Positions 1 through 10,044 of a DNA stretch of 64,000 bases are shown piece by piece. Under the pieces are notes generated by a model that had not been told where the DNA came from, made no database searches, and saw nothing but the letters and a program-made list of their open reading frames with translations. A program made the position numbers and the translations under genes. The stretch comes from Pseudocercospora fijiensis CIRAD86. Its lineage: Eukaryota; Ascomycota; Dothideomycetes; Mycosphaerellales; Mycosphaerellaceae. The number at the start of each line of letters is the position of its first letter. Position 1 is the stretch's first letter. The stretch lies in the NCBI RefSeq assembly GCF_000340215.1, contig NW_006921537.1:4831461-4895460 (forward strand), in the 5' to 3' direction.

Positions 1-976
1 GGTACCTTTGAAGATGGTAGCACCGCAAGTGGCTGTTTGGTCATCGGCTGCGACGGTGCTCGTTCAAAGGTACGCGAACTGCTCTTGGGCCATGAGATGG
101 CTGCACTTCACCCCATTGGTGACTTTGCCACCGCTATGATCTACAGCAAGCACACAAGAGAACACGAACTTCAGCTGCGCGCTAGGCCATTCCATCCTCT
201 CTACCAGGTCGGGCTTCACAAAAAAGGCTTCGTCTCATTGCTTTGCGTTCACAATGCTGAAGACAAGAACCATCCTGAAGATTGGACGTTCTTCAATTAC
301 ACGTCTTACCGCCTTCCGCCAGGCGTTGATCAGGGCCAGTGGAGAAAAAGAGAACTGATTCGATATCAGAAGAACATAATCAACGAAAATGATTTCGTGG
401 GTCCTTTCAGGAGCATTTATTCCTGGCTGAGCGACGATGAGGAGAATGTGTGGTACACCAGACTCATGGTTTGGGATCCGCGAAGTCCTGACCATGCATG
501 GCACAATCGAGAAGGAAGGGTTACACTGGCTGGCGATGCAGCGCATCCGATGAGCTTTCAGCGAGGTCAAGGTCTCAACAATGCTAGCATTTGCAAGATG
601 CTCTAGAGCTGCGAAATGCCATGGCATCAGTCTGGCAGAAGGGTGGAGTTCAAGCGAGAGCTCGCAAGGAAGCCATCGACGCGTACGAGAAGCAGATGAT
701 CGAGCGCGGCGGTAACGAACTACAGCTCAGCAGAGAGAATACATTCATGGTCCATGGAGAGAACTTTCAGAACAGTCACCTCGCAACAAAGGGTCTAAAC
801 GCTAGAGGCCAGGCTTAGTCACACAGTGAAACCCGAGAATTCGGTATCGTAGAAGCTACCTATGTGCTCCACACCGCGGCCGGAGAGGTTGAGACACCTT
901 TCAAGATACACATTGATGGGCTGCAAGTTCCTCCGCCCATACCACGTCTGAATATTGAGACAATGGCAGCTTACTA
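1..976 (+). pseudogene. FAD-dependent monooxygenase, 3' part, frameshifted
   Basis: This is the C-terminal half of a flavoprotein hydroxylase of the UbiH/phenol-hydroxylase type; the N-terminal FAD fold lies before the window. Frame 1 is open from base 1 and shows the internal IGCDGARS motif (the DG motif that contacts FAD and NADPH) and, near 530-585, GDAAHPM followed by GQGLNNA, the family's ribityl-binding signature. The frame then stops at 604-606. The continuation lies in another frame (591-818) and reads as the helix expected after GQGLNNA. No GT-AG intron of normal size explains the switch, so a small indel is likely. That second frame has a TAG at 816-818 but stays open afterwards to TAA at 974-976. 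Two lesions suggest a decayed gene. A sequencing error at the first lesion cannot be excluded. Confidence 0.7.
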
Positions 977-1543
977 AGTTTCTGTAGTACCCTAGACGAA
1001 TGCCAGGCGCTAATGCTTAAATCATGATGAAGAAGGTAAGGAAAAGACTATAGATCGACATTGCTACAGAACAATGATATTGAATTTCATCATTTTTCAA
1101 GCCGAAGAGCTCTGATCTCAAGTCCAAGTCCAGCCTTTCAGGCGATCAATAGGTTCCAGCAACATGACCACCACACAAAAATCTCTCCTGGCCACCGAAA
1201 TTAGCCCTAGTCAACGACCATCACACCCCAGAACAAGTGTTGTTATTTGTCGCATCGAGGAAATGTGAGAAGCTGGCTTGGGACGGTAGGTAGTGAATAA
1301 TGAGTACTTTCATCATCTGGTTAGTGTGGCGAGGTATAAGCATTTGCCTAGATATCTGGAGAGGGGAAGGAGACCACGCCGCCGAGGTATGAGATGAGGG
1401 AGCCGAGAGGACTGGAATGCGGATGTTGTCAATCAATCAGGCTTTGGATGGACATCGAGATGTGTTTGTAACTCGACTGTAGATCCCACTGTCTCCCACC
1501 AGAAATGAACCCTTCCACCATAACCTCTGCCTCCCTCTCCACT
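977..1543. other. Intergenic, convergent 3' ends
   Basis: This lies between the end of the monooxygenase remnant and the stop codon of the minus-strand hydroxylase. I see no coding frame with family features and no RIP-like composition. It should hold the 3' UTRs of both neighbours. Confidence 0.5.
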
Positions 1544-2269
1544 TCATCCCCCCGTCCCATACCACCAATCCAACCCCCCCAGCGTCCCAAAATTCACATT
1601 CCCCCTCTCATGATGCGCATCATGCCTCCTGGAAAAGAACGCAAAAACATCATACCCACTATGAGCAAGCACACTCTCCAAAGTCCCCACCATCCAATAA
1701 ATGCAACAAGTCACAAAATCACACTTCAAAAGCCTAGTCGGCAACCAGAAAGGTATAAGGTTTGAGAAGATGTGTTCGATCGGATGACAGTATTGTGCTG
1801 TTAATGCCATGGGGGCTGTGAATTCGTGGTGTTGTTTGTGGATGTGTTTGTAGAGGAGGCGGTGGTGGAGGAGGCGGTGGGTGGAGTAGAAGAGGATTTC
1901 GCAGAGGATGAGGCATGCGGTGATGTCTTTGGCGAACGAGGAGATTGAAGGTGGTGTAGCGGAAGACCGTGTGGCGCTTGAGAGTATTGATAGTTCGAGG
2001 GCTTTGAGGAGGACTCCGAGGAGCTGATTACGAAGGACGACTTTGATGCATCTCTTGAGCTTTGTGCTGTCTGATTTTCGATTTGGGATTTGAAGTTTGT
2101 GTCTTTCGGAGAACGAGGTGGCGAAGTGGTCTAGACGGAGTAAGAGGATCGATGGAAGCCAAAAGCCAAGGATCTGAATGGCAATGATGCCCAGCAGCTC
2201 AGTGGTCTCTGGTGAAGCTCTGCTGTACAGTTTGGTCCAGGCCACCGCAAATAGTGAGGCCAGGGCCAT
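1544..2269 (-). CDS. Fatty acid hydroxylase / sterol desaturase superfamily protein
   Basis: This is a 241-residue integral membrane di-iron enzyme candidate. The fatty-acid-hydroxylase signature is complete: HRLLHH (residues 131-136, HX3HH), HKQHH (144-148, HX2HH), HPIEH (162-166) and HDAHH (216-220, HX2HH). These histidines ligate the two irons in the SUR2/ERG3/ERG25/C-4 methylsterol oxidase superfamily. Hydrophobic stretches at about 24-45, 112-128 and 170-200 fit an ER membrane protein. The ATG at 2267-2269 is the first one in frame, and no intron is needed. The protein is somewhat short for the family and ends soon after LDWWYGT, the usual C-terminal motif (compare DWLFGT in relatives). 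The exact substrate (sterol, sphingoid base or fatty aldehyde) cannot be told from sequence alone. Confidence 0.82.
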   Translation of the reverse strand: MALASLFAVAWTKLYSRASPETTELLGIIAIQILGFWLPSILLLRLDHFATSFSERHKLQIPNRKSDSTKLKRCIKVVLRNQLLGVLLKALELSILSSATRSSATPPSISSFAKDITACLILCEILFYSTHRLLHHRLLYKHIHKQHHEFTAPMALTAQYCHPIEHIFSNLIPFWLPTRLLKCDFVTCCIYWMVGTLESVLAHSGYDVFAFFSRRHDAHHERGNVNFGTLGGLDWWYGTGG

Positions 2270-2730
2270 CGTGGTCCAAATAGGATTGTCTTGTATCTTT
2301 CAATGAATGTTGAGATCAAGTACCAAATGCGCCCAGTCCGTAATGGTACTATGGCCTCGCCTACTCATGCTGTACGAGATATATCCAGCACTCTGTCGTT
2401 TGACCACTGTATTCAGCCCATGCATTAATATAGCAATCCAACATTCACGTCGTTCTGCAGTCAGATATTGTAGTGCACAAATGTGCATTGTTTGTCGGAA
2501 CTCCGTTGCCGCTCTGGTAAGATCCATGTCAGTTTGTCGGGGCGAGGCGAGCACCTTCCGAGGTCATGATTTGTTTGCTCCTCATCTAGGACCATTAGCA
2601 CGCAAATTTGCGGCCGTGGAATCATTGCTCTGTACAGGTCATATCTCATTAATATGCTGGGGAACTACATACTGTTACAGCACGCAAACTTTTCGCAAAT
2701 GCTTCTGGGGTATCATCATTGCTCGTTCAA
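2270..2730. other. Intergenic between hydroxylase start and patatin stop
   Basis: This is the 461-bp upstream region of the minus-strand hydroxylase and the 3' flank of the patatin gene. Open frames on the plus strand run on into the antisense of the patatin gene and show no domain, so I treat them as shadows. It should contain the hydroxylase promoter. Confidence 0.4.
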
Positions 2731-4605
2731 TCACTGCGAAAGCTGCGGCTTGTTGGCCGTATTCACGCTTGGAGGCGGTCCTTCTACGTCTGGGTATGGC
2801 AATCTCTTCCCCAGCTCCCCAATATTCATAAACGTCATTGGACCTGCGTTTGATGGCGAACTTTGTCGGCCGGGTAGAGGCGGCGGGGAATTGTTTGCTG
2901 GATATGGCAGTCCTCCATTGACTGGCGTCTTTGGCGGTACTGGAGGCGGTGAGTCAGGCGGTTGTTGCTGCTGGAGGTCGCCGCTGTGTCGTGGTGAGGG
3001 ATCGTAAGAGTTGCTCGAAAAGCGAACGGAACCAGAGTTCTCAAAGGATACTCGCGCCGGGTTCTGCTGAGACGAATAGCCTTGAGGGGGGTATGAGTCG
3101 TAGCCGTCGCCAGTGACAGTGTACTTCTGATCAGCGATGGATGGTCGGTGCACGTACGAGGAGTTTGCCGAGTAATGCTGTCCAGGCCGATATTGGGAAT
3201 CGCCCTCCATTTCCACCGCGAAGTTTTGAGGGGGCGGTATCGTGTTAATCGGTCGGTCCCACGGGTTCTGCTGCGCAAATTGGCTTCCGTCTGTCCCAGC
3301 ATGCTTTCTTGCCTCCGCCCGATCATATCTGATCTTTGCAAAATGAATTTTTGCAATCTTTGAGGCGGCGCTACAGGTCATGGCCTCCACGTCTTTTCTT
3401 TGGATGTACTGTCTTGTGCTTGTGCTAATGTCTGCAAGCCTATTCCACTCGTCCATGCCAAACTCGCCCACACCCACCTCCACGTTCAGCCGGAAGTAGT
3501 TCTCAGGATTCACGCCTCTAGTGGCGAGATGCTCTCGCAGCATGAACTTGTGAGACTCTTCGCAGCCTTCGATTTTGGCCATCAGCTTCCGTCTAGCTTC
3601 AGCGAATTCGCCCATGCTGCCACCAAGAAAGTCCTCCCACCATTCATGCTGGTTCCTGTTGGAGGTCGGGGGCCGTTTCCCAGTACCGATGCTGATGAAC
3701 ACACCCACTTCTCTACCCGGCCATTCGTTGCAGACCGCCTCGTCCAGAACCATTGCTGACGGGTTGTACTTCCCAGCTCCCTCGTCAAGATAGACTGATT
3801 GTCCGATTTGAATGGGCTTGAATGCCATTTGTGTAGCAGATGTGGCACGACCTGCCTGCCATATGGTGCAGTTGACATCAGGCGCAGGTTCTTTCCGGCT
3901 GTCATAAGATCGCAGCATGTTGATGACCGATGTGCCTCTCAATACCGCGAAGACGGCCGTCTTGGTGCGATTTTCTCTTGTGTCGTAGAGAAGAGCATTA
4001 GGATTGCCGCGACCACCAAATGACATGGAGCTACGAGGGTTGCTCATTGGAGTCATGCCAATCTGACTGTATCTGCTGCTTTGACTCAATGTGCGATGCG
4101 GTATGGGAGGGATGTTCGGATTTGGAGGCGTGTTGGGTGACATAGGTGTTGCATTCGCCAGGGTATCGTTTCCTTCGTCATCGAAAACTGTATGCTCGCG
4201 CACCACCTCTCGAATGACTTCCTCAAGAAGACTGGCCTTGAACATGGTTCCTTTCCATGGCACGCCGAATACGGTCTTGTTGGTCTGAAAGACTCTTCGA
4301 GTCATGCGAACGTATACATCTTTGCAGGTGTCGAGATCCAAGCGCAATCTTCCCAGCATGATCGCTATCAGGCCGCCCGTGCCCGTTCCAGCGATCAAGT
4401 CAAACATTTGACAAGGCCGAGGAATCTCGTGTCTCTTCGGCGCCCTCCCTTCCATTTCGACGAAAGTTCGGTGCATCAGCTCTTGCAGGATGATGAGCAT
4501 AGAATATCCACGGATACCGCCGCCATCCAACGACAGTATGCGCAAGGGCGGGCCTTTCGTGGTATCTTTGCGCCCCACGCGCTTGACTGTCACGGTCTCG
4601 TCCAT
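2731..4605 (-). CDS. Patatin-like phospholipase family protein with Ser-to-Gly at the nucleophile site
   Basis: This is a 624-residue intronless frame starting at ATG 4603-4605. Residues 21-330 form a patatin domain. DGGGIRG (27-33) is the oxyanion-hole glycine loop. FDLIAGTGTGGLIAIMLGRL surrounds residue 75, where patatins normally have the nucleophile in G-x-S-x-G; here it is G-T-G-T-G. The Asp of the catalytic dyad would sit in DEGAG (274-278), where DG(G/A) is usual. A low-complexity insert (about 145-200) interrupts the domain. The last 150 residues are rich in Pro, Ser and Gln and contain PPP-type tracts suited to SH3 or WW partners. The fold assignment is secure. Lipase activity is doubtful because Ser is missing. 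I recall related fungal proteins with the same GTGTGG, so a conserved non-catalytic or altered-catalysis class is possible. Confidence 0.85.
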   Translation of the reverse strand: MDETVTVKRVGRKDTTKGPPLRILSLDGGGIRGYSMLIILQELMHRTFVEMEGRAPKRHEIPRPCQMFDLIAGTGTGGLIAIMLGRLRLDLDTCKDVYVRMTRRVFQTNKTVFGVPWKGTMFKASLLEEVIREVVREHTVFDDEGNDTLANATPMSPNTPPNPNIPPIPHRTLSQSSRYSQIGMTPMSNPRSSMSFGGRGNPNALLYDTRENRTKTAVFAVLRGTSVINMLRSYDSRKEPAPDVNCTIWQAGRATSATQMAFKPIQIGQSVYLDEGAGKYNPSAMVLDEAVCNEWPGREVGVFISIGTGKRPPTSNRNQHEWWEDFLGGSMGEFAEARRKLMAKIEGCEESHKFMLREHLATRGVNPENYFRLNVEVGVGEFGMDEWNRLADISTSTRQYIQRKDVEAMTCSAASKIAKIHFAKIRYDRAEARKHAGTDGSQFAQQNPWDRPINTIPPPQNFAVEMEGDSQYRPGQHYSANSSYVHRPSIADQKYTVTGDGYDSYPPQGYSSQQNPARVSFENSGSVRFSSNSYDPSPRHSGDLQQQQPPDSPPPVPPKTPVNGGLPYPANNSPPPLPGRQSSPSNAGPMTFMNIGELGKRLPYPDVEGPPPSVNTANKPQLSQ

Positions 4606-5181
4606 TGCGATGTCTGATTGCGGCGCGCGGCTTGGGGGGGGGGTGAGGGGGGGGGGGGTGCAGTTCGTTTCGGCTTCGGTGGTCCAGCGAGGAGTGGGTG
4701 AAGAGAGCGAGCAGAGCAGAGCAGAGCAGCGGATGTTGATGTGGATGTGCGCGCAAAGCTTTTCGCGGTTCAGATGCTGGTGATCGTCGTCATCATAATC
4801 GTGGTAGGAGTATTATTGAGCCAGTCACTCGGATCGCAGCAGCGTGAGACTCGATCGGTGTCGCCGGCAGAGAAGCGCTGAGCGACTTGGTTGTTTGCCG
4901 CGTCACTCGTGTGTGGCTCGTGAATGATGATGTCGCAGATGGCGGCCGTGGCCTTGCAATCTCTGCTTGCATGGAAACCTGTTCATGAATGGGCAATAAC
5001 GTTAACACGACTCGTTCACGCGATCTCGAAGAAGCTATACCTTTGCCTACATGTATGCGTCCTGGAGCGCTGGGGGGCTGTGCAGTGCACAAAGCAGGTC
5101 ACGTTTCAGCTCTGCAGGGACATCTCAGCATCTCACCTTGACACAGAAACGTCCTCTTCGATGCAGGCATAGGCGTAAGCA
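4606..5181. promoter_or_regulatory. Upstream region of the patatin gene with long G runs
   Basis: The region between the patatin start and the Tc1-type element. About 30 bp before the ATG (reading the minus strand) the plus strand has two G runs, 4634-4643 (10 G) and 4647-4658 (12 G), so the transcribed strand carries C tracts in the presumed 5' UTR. No other gene is visible. The Tc1 insertion at 5182 lies within 580 bp of the start codon. Confidence 0.45.
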
Positions 5182-5183
5182 TA

Positions 5184-5219
5184 CTGTGTTTTGCCGGAAG
5201 GTTGAGAATGCCAAGACTT
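5184..5219 (+). repeat. Left terminal inverted repeat of the Tc1-type element
   Basis: It begins CTGTGTTTTGCC and matches the reverse complement of 8587-8622 at 35 of 36 positions. TA precedes it at 5182-5183. Confidence 0.9.
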
Positions 5220-5360
5220 GGGAAACCCCACCAAGATTTTACTAGCAAATCGACCATTTCGTCCCATACTTGCGCACTATAGCCCTAAATACGATAAAAT
5301 ATATGTTGTTAGTATAGCCGTTGAATATGCAGCTTAAGGTGTTGTTATTATTGTTGTTCT

Positions 5361-6350
5361 AGCTATTCTAGCTCTTCTACGCCGTACAAGCTCTTCCTAC
5401 CGCTCTACCTAAGTATACTATTCGACTCGCTAAAGAATACTTCGATAGCGGTTACGAGGTAATTAAGATTATAGCGAAGACAGGTACGAGCTAGTCGACC
5501 GTATATCGTTAGAAGTATTATTATAGCTTATTTAGTAAGGTATTCCTACCTTCGGAGAGGTTTAAATTAAGTCGTAAGAGGAGGATAACGAAGGAGATAG
5601 AAATCTACCTACTTAAGTACTTGTTAATAAGGCCGGAGGTATATCTCGAGGAAATGTATACTACGCTATACGACCGCTTTAATATTAAGTTAGATCCTTC
5701 TACGGTATAGCGCTACCTATATAAACTCGGTTAGAGTCGTAAAGCTACTCGTAAAGTCGCTAAAGAACGTAGTACGCTAGCGAGAGCGGCCTAGCATACG
5801 AAGAGCTAGAAATAGCCTATAAATAAGTTAGTCTTTATCGATAAGACTGCCTCTAATAAGAAGACTAGATACCGTAAGTATAAATAGTCTCCGAAGGGTG
5901 TCGATTGCTACGACTATTAGTATACGCAACGGTAAGAGCGAATGTCGGTACTTCTAGCACTTACAATCTATAGATATTTGCCTTATATACTCTATATCTA
6001 AGGCGCGGTTAACTAGGTTATATTTAACGACTAGATTAAGAATAAAGTGCTACCTCTTCTTAACGATAATATAATTATTATAATAGATAACGCTTTAATC
6101 TACTATAGTAAGAAGGTCGAGGATATAATCTTATTAGCTAGCTATATCCTTAAGTATCTACTACTATACTCGCCGGACTTAAATCCTATTAAATAGACCT
6201 TCGCTATACTTAAGAAGTAGCTTAAGAAGAACAAAGATCTTATAGAAGATTTTAAGACCTTCTACGACTTCCTTATATAGGCTCTTAATTACGTTAGAAA
6301 GATAGATATTACAGGGTTATTTAAATATAGCGGCTATAACGTATAAGGCT
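5361..6350 (+). pseudogene. IS630/Tc1-type DDE transposase, RIP-inactivated
   Basis: Read with TAG/TAA as former Trp or Gln codons, one frame stays aligned for about 330 codons. It shows an N-terminal helix-turn-helix (YFDSGYEVIKIIAKTG), then LDPSTV.RYLYKLG.SRKATRKVAKERS, and then the DDE_3 catalytic domain. The first Asp is kept in VFID(K)TASN and the second in IIDNALIYYSKK, followed by YSPDLNPI. The third acidic position, normally Glu after NPI, reads Lys. GAA to AAA after a T is the TpG to TpA change expected of RIP. No ATG-initiated full frame survives, so this copy cannot make active enzyme. Limits are approximate. Confidence 0.85.
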
Positions 6351-6489
6351 TCGAGACTCGCGAGGAAAGCTAGCTTACTAGCAATCTCTAGTCGCTTTAA
6401 ATTTAACTACTATAATATCGATAATATGTCTTAGTATCTATAGGATGTTAGGATAACGTATATCTAAAGCTCCGCTGCGATTTTTATGT

Positions 6490-8465
6490 ATATAACTAGT
6501 ATAGTATTAGTATAGCAAAATTAATTAGGTGTTAGTAGGTACTACTAAGCTTTATATATCTCCCTAGCTTCCGATACCGACTTTCCGCTAGCGAGCATTC
6601 TCGAAGTAACGACGATAATAGCGACATACGCAACGGAGTATATAGAACGCTACTAGATTCGCTATTACTATATAAACGCCTAACAAATCTAAACTAATAA
6701 AAGCGGCCGTCGCTCCGTTATAAATATCGTAATTATCTTACTCCCTCTCGGACAGTTTTTCCTTCTAGAAGCGCTTTAAACAGTTACGCAACGTGCCTAG
6801 GTTACCTTTATAGAAGCTAAGCTCCTTCTACTCTCTTATAGGAAGTTGATATAGCTAATCGCAGTTATATCGTTTAGTTACAAAGTGCGCTTCTATTTTT
6901 AAGAGTTGCTCCTTATCTTTAGCTTCTTTCTATTCGTATTATAGTACAGCCTATTAGAAGAACTGTCGTAGGAGACTTCTTAGCGGTATATTCAATTGCT
7001 TAGCAACTTGCCTTAGAGCAGGAGACTCTTGTTATATCGACTAAGCTTCTTAAACCGGAGCGGCGGCAACGGCGGTACCTAGCTTCTAGTTAACTAATTC
7101 GAATATAGCCTATAGAAGGCTAATATAGTTAATAGATTGCGGAGCTAGATATATTAGCGTAGAGCGAGCCTTTGCTACTAGCGTCTATACTTAGAAGGGC
7201 TTCTTTAAGGCGGTAAGTAGACTATTTAGTTTACGAGACTGCTGCTTCTCTTTATATAACTATATCTTCGCTAATATACTATATAGCGGCTTCTTAATAG
7301 TTATACTATCTTGCTTTATAGCAAGGGTATAAGACTATAGCTTTGTAGCCTTACTATAGAGCTAGTAATAGTATCGATCGATATCTAGCAATCCTTTAGG
7401 CTTATAGTAGTAGTTATTATAGTTCTCGTAGCTAGGAAGGGTATATATATAGTTAGCGAGAATCTCGGTAGTATAGTTGCTATCTTTACGCTCTTTAGTA
7501 ATAAAGGTAAGACCGTCGACATTCTATTAATTATTTAGCTTTAATTTACTAACCTTAAGGATAGCTCTAGCTCCGGTATCTTTAGTAGTAGTCTTAAACT
7601 CGATATTAATCTTAATCTTGTCTTTAGTATCGTTTATTAGCTCTACGGCATAGTTAAGAGCCTTGTTATAATCGTCCGCTATAGAAGAAATTAGTATACG
7701 TATAGGCTAAGCGGAAATAGCCGATAGGCAAGAGCGATAGCAATAGCAATAGCAATATCGTTACCTTACCTTTCTTCTAACTCTGCTTAAACTAGTTACC
7801 CTTCGCTACCTTCGCGGTAGATACGATTAATATATAGTCGCCGACGTAGAGCTGCTTCTTCTACGCTTCTTCGTTAGCCTAATAATACGCATCTTTAGCG
7901 TATTAAGTGCTAGCGCTAGTACGGTTATAGTTCTCGAAAGTAAGCTCGTTATTACTAGTAAGAAGGCGCTAGGTTTGCTTATACTATAGGTCCTTACGAG
8001 GGTTATAAGAAAGCGTAGAAATATCCTCCTTATTTATCTACTAACTATTAACTAGGCGCCGCGCCTATACTAGTACCTTCGAAGGTAAGATATTAGCTAA
8101 ACGCGTTAACTCGCTAACCTTAACTTCCTTAGCTATAATATTATCTTCTACGGCAGTAGCGGCATTATTAATCTAGAAGTCCTTATAAGTCGCTACCTCG
8201 AAGGCCGTTATATTACTAAACTTCTCCTACTATACTGTCTTCTTCTACTTTCCGCCGACTGCCTTCTTCTCGACTGCCTTCTTCTCGACTACTTTCTTTT
8301 TATCTTTCTTAGTAGGCGACTCGCGCCGCTTAACCGCTTCTTTATATACTAGAAGGTCCTTCGAGGCCGCTTTCCGCGATCGAGACGCGCGCTCTATAAC
8401 CGTATATTCGAGATATAGGCGCTATAATTTAGTTGCTATCGACGTAGCGATAAGAATAGTAACTT
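6490..8465 (-). pseudogene. Second, opposite-strand frame inside the Tc1-type element, function unknown
   Basis: On the minus strand one frame can be followed for roughly 650 codons if the TAG/TAA codons are taken as RIP-converted Trp or Gln. The N-terminal part is lysine-rich (repeated VEKKA). The middle has a run of leucines near 7745. The C-terminal part has a helical, Gln-rich stretch that begins RQVAKQLNIP, and frequent Tyr that may include former His or Cys. I recognise no domain. It converges on the transposase gene. It could be an accessory protein of the element or a captured gene. Start and end are approximate, and the existence of the frame is an inference from codon continuity. 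Confidence 0.45.
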
Positions 8466-8586
8466 TTAGAGATAATAAGGAGGTATAACAAGATATACTA
8501 AAGAGGCTGAATTAATGAGCGGTGTAACAGTAACTATAATAGGCCTGAGGAAGTCTAATCTCGGTATTCTAAGGCTCAAAAAACCA

Positions 8587-8622
8587 AAGTCTTGGCATTC
8601 TCAACCTTCTGGCAAAACACAG
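8587..8622 (-). repeat. Right terminal inverted repeat of the Tc1-type element
   Basis: Reverse complement of the left repeat with one mismatch (A for G at the thirteenth base). TA follows at 8623-8624. The next 283 bp are the un-RIPed upstream region of the MOSC gene. Confidence 0.9.
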
Positions 8623-8907
8623 TAGGCGTATGGACATCTAACTTACCGAGACGCCGGCCACAACTGCGCTGCCGAGAATCCTTCACTACTATTGCCGCAG
8701 CAAAGGAGCAGTGAAGTGAGCCCCTCTTCACGTGATCGACGGCGACGGCGATGGCGGCAAGGTAGGCCAGGGCAGGCCAAGATGAGTGAGTGATACGTGA
8801 TACATACCGTGTGACACACTTCAAAGCTCCACCAATATTCGAGAGCAAGCAAAAGTCGTCAAGCCAAACACGCCGCCACTCTCCGTCGAGCACGAGACTG
8901 AGGCAAA

Positions 8908-10018
8908 ATGCGCATTGAGAAGATATATGTCTACCCGGTCAAGGCACTCCGCGCCGTCGAAGTGAACGACTCCATCGTCACCAAACATGGCTTCCCATCC
9001 GACAGACGATTCATGCTCCTCCACGTCGACAAAGACAAAGACGGCTCGACCATCTACAAGAACATTCACGTTGCCCTCTATCCAGAGAGCATATTATTCC
9101 ACCCAAGCCTAGACACCAACGCAGACCTAATCCGAATCGACTTCAAACCACCCAGTGGACGAGAACACAAGACCTTGCACTTCCCACTCCAACCCGTCAT
9201 CGAAGACCTACAACCCATCCCCATAGAAATGCACCTCTCCGAAGTCCACGCCTACAAAATGCCCCAAAAATACTCAGACTGGTTCAGTTCATGCTACGGC
9301 TTCGAAGTTGCTCTCGTGTACCTAGGCCCCCACTACCGAGCAACTCGAATGACCACCGCCCCGATTCCCAGCAAACCCACAGGCTGGCTTTCCACAATCA
9401 CAGCCACAGCAACCTCCTACCTCCCCTTCCCATCCAACCAAAAGAATCCCACCACCACCACCACCAACCTCCTCACCTTCAACGACTGCGCCCCCTATCT
9501 CGTCTGCTCTTCCAAATCCATGGAAGACGTAACCTCCCGCCTCTCTTCAGACCAAGAAAACCTCGACATCCAAAAATTCCGTCCCAACATCCTCGTATCG
9601 GGCGCAGAGAAAGCCTGGGACGAAGATTTCTGGTCGCAAATCACCATCTCCGGACAAACGAAGATTGAATGCATACATAATTGTGGCCGGTGCCAAAGTA
9701 TTAACATCGACTACACCACCGGCAAACTTGGGGAGAAAGAAAGTGGACAGGTTTTGAAGAAATTGCAGAGAGATCGAAGAGTGGATGTAGGGATGAAGTA
9801 TTCTCCGATCTTTGGGAGGTATTCGTTTTTGAATCCTGAGAGTGAGGGGAATGTGATTAGAGTTGGTGATGAGGTCGTGGTTAGTAGGAGGAATGGGGAA
9901 CATACCAAGTTTGGTGAGTCTTTTTCTTCTTTCTTCTTGCGAGAGAGATCATTGCTGACTTTTCATTACAGATTGGGAAGGTCTGCATACCCTGCCGAAA
10001 ACTGCTGTTGCGGCCTGA
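8908..10018 (+). CDS. MOSC-domain protein (mARC/molybdenum cofactor sulfurase C-terminal type)
   Basis: Two exons, 8908-9913 and 9972-10018, are joined across a 58-nt intron (GTGAGT...TTACAG) and give 350 residues. The intron is chosen because it turns the end into TKFDWEGL, the usual MOSC C-terminus, whereas the unspliced frame ends in an unrelated tail. Residues 1-120 match the MOSC N-terminal beta-barrel (MRIEKIYVYPVKALRAVEV, then GFPSDRRFML). Residues 185-335 are the MOSC domain, with FRPNILV (224-230) and HNCGRCQSINID, whose Cys259 or Cys262 would bind the molybdenum cofactor as in mARC enzymes. A reductase role on N-hydroxylated compounds is an inference from the family. The gene is convergent with the next one, with 26 bp between stop codons. 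Confidence 0.85.
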
Positions 10019-10044
10019 AGAACCTTTCATGATAGCGATCCATA

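Larger units (their letters stand above)
5184..8622 (+). mobile_element. Tc1/IS630-type DNA transposon, RIP-mutated interior
   Basis: A 3,439-bp element bounded by 36-bp terminal inverted repeats with one mismatch (5184-5219 and 8587-8622). The dinucleotide TA is present on both sides (5182-5183 and 8623-8624), the normal Tc1/mariner target duplication. The interior (about 5280-8480) has almost no CpA or TpG and abundant TpA. The outer 90-140 bp keep CpA and TpG and are not visibly mutated. It holds a plus-strand transposase relic and a longer minus-strand frame of unknown function. At 3.4 kb it is about twice the usual size of a one-gene Tc1 element. Confidence 0.88.

Noticed and set aside
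2307..3007. Plus-strand frames over the hydroxylase/patatin junction
   Set aside because: They run antisense through the patatin tail, and their Gly-rich translation mirrors its proline codons.
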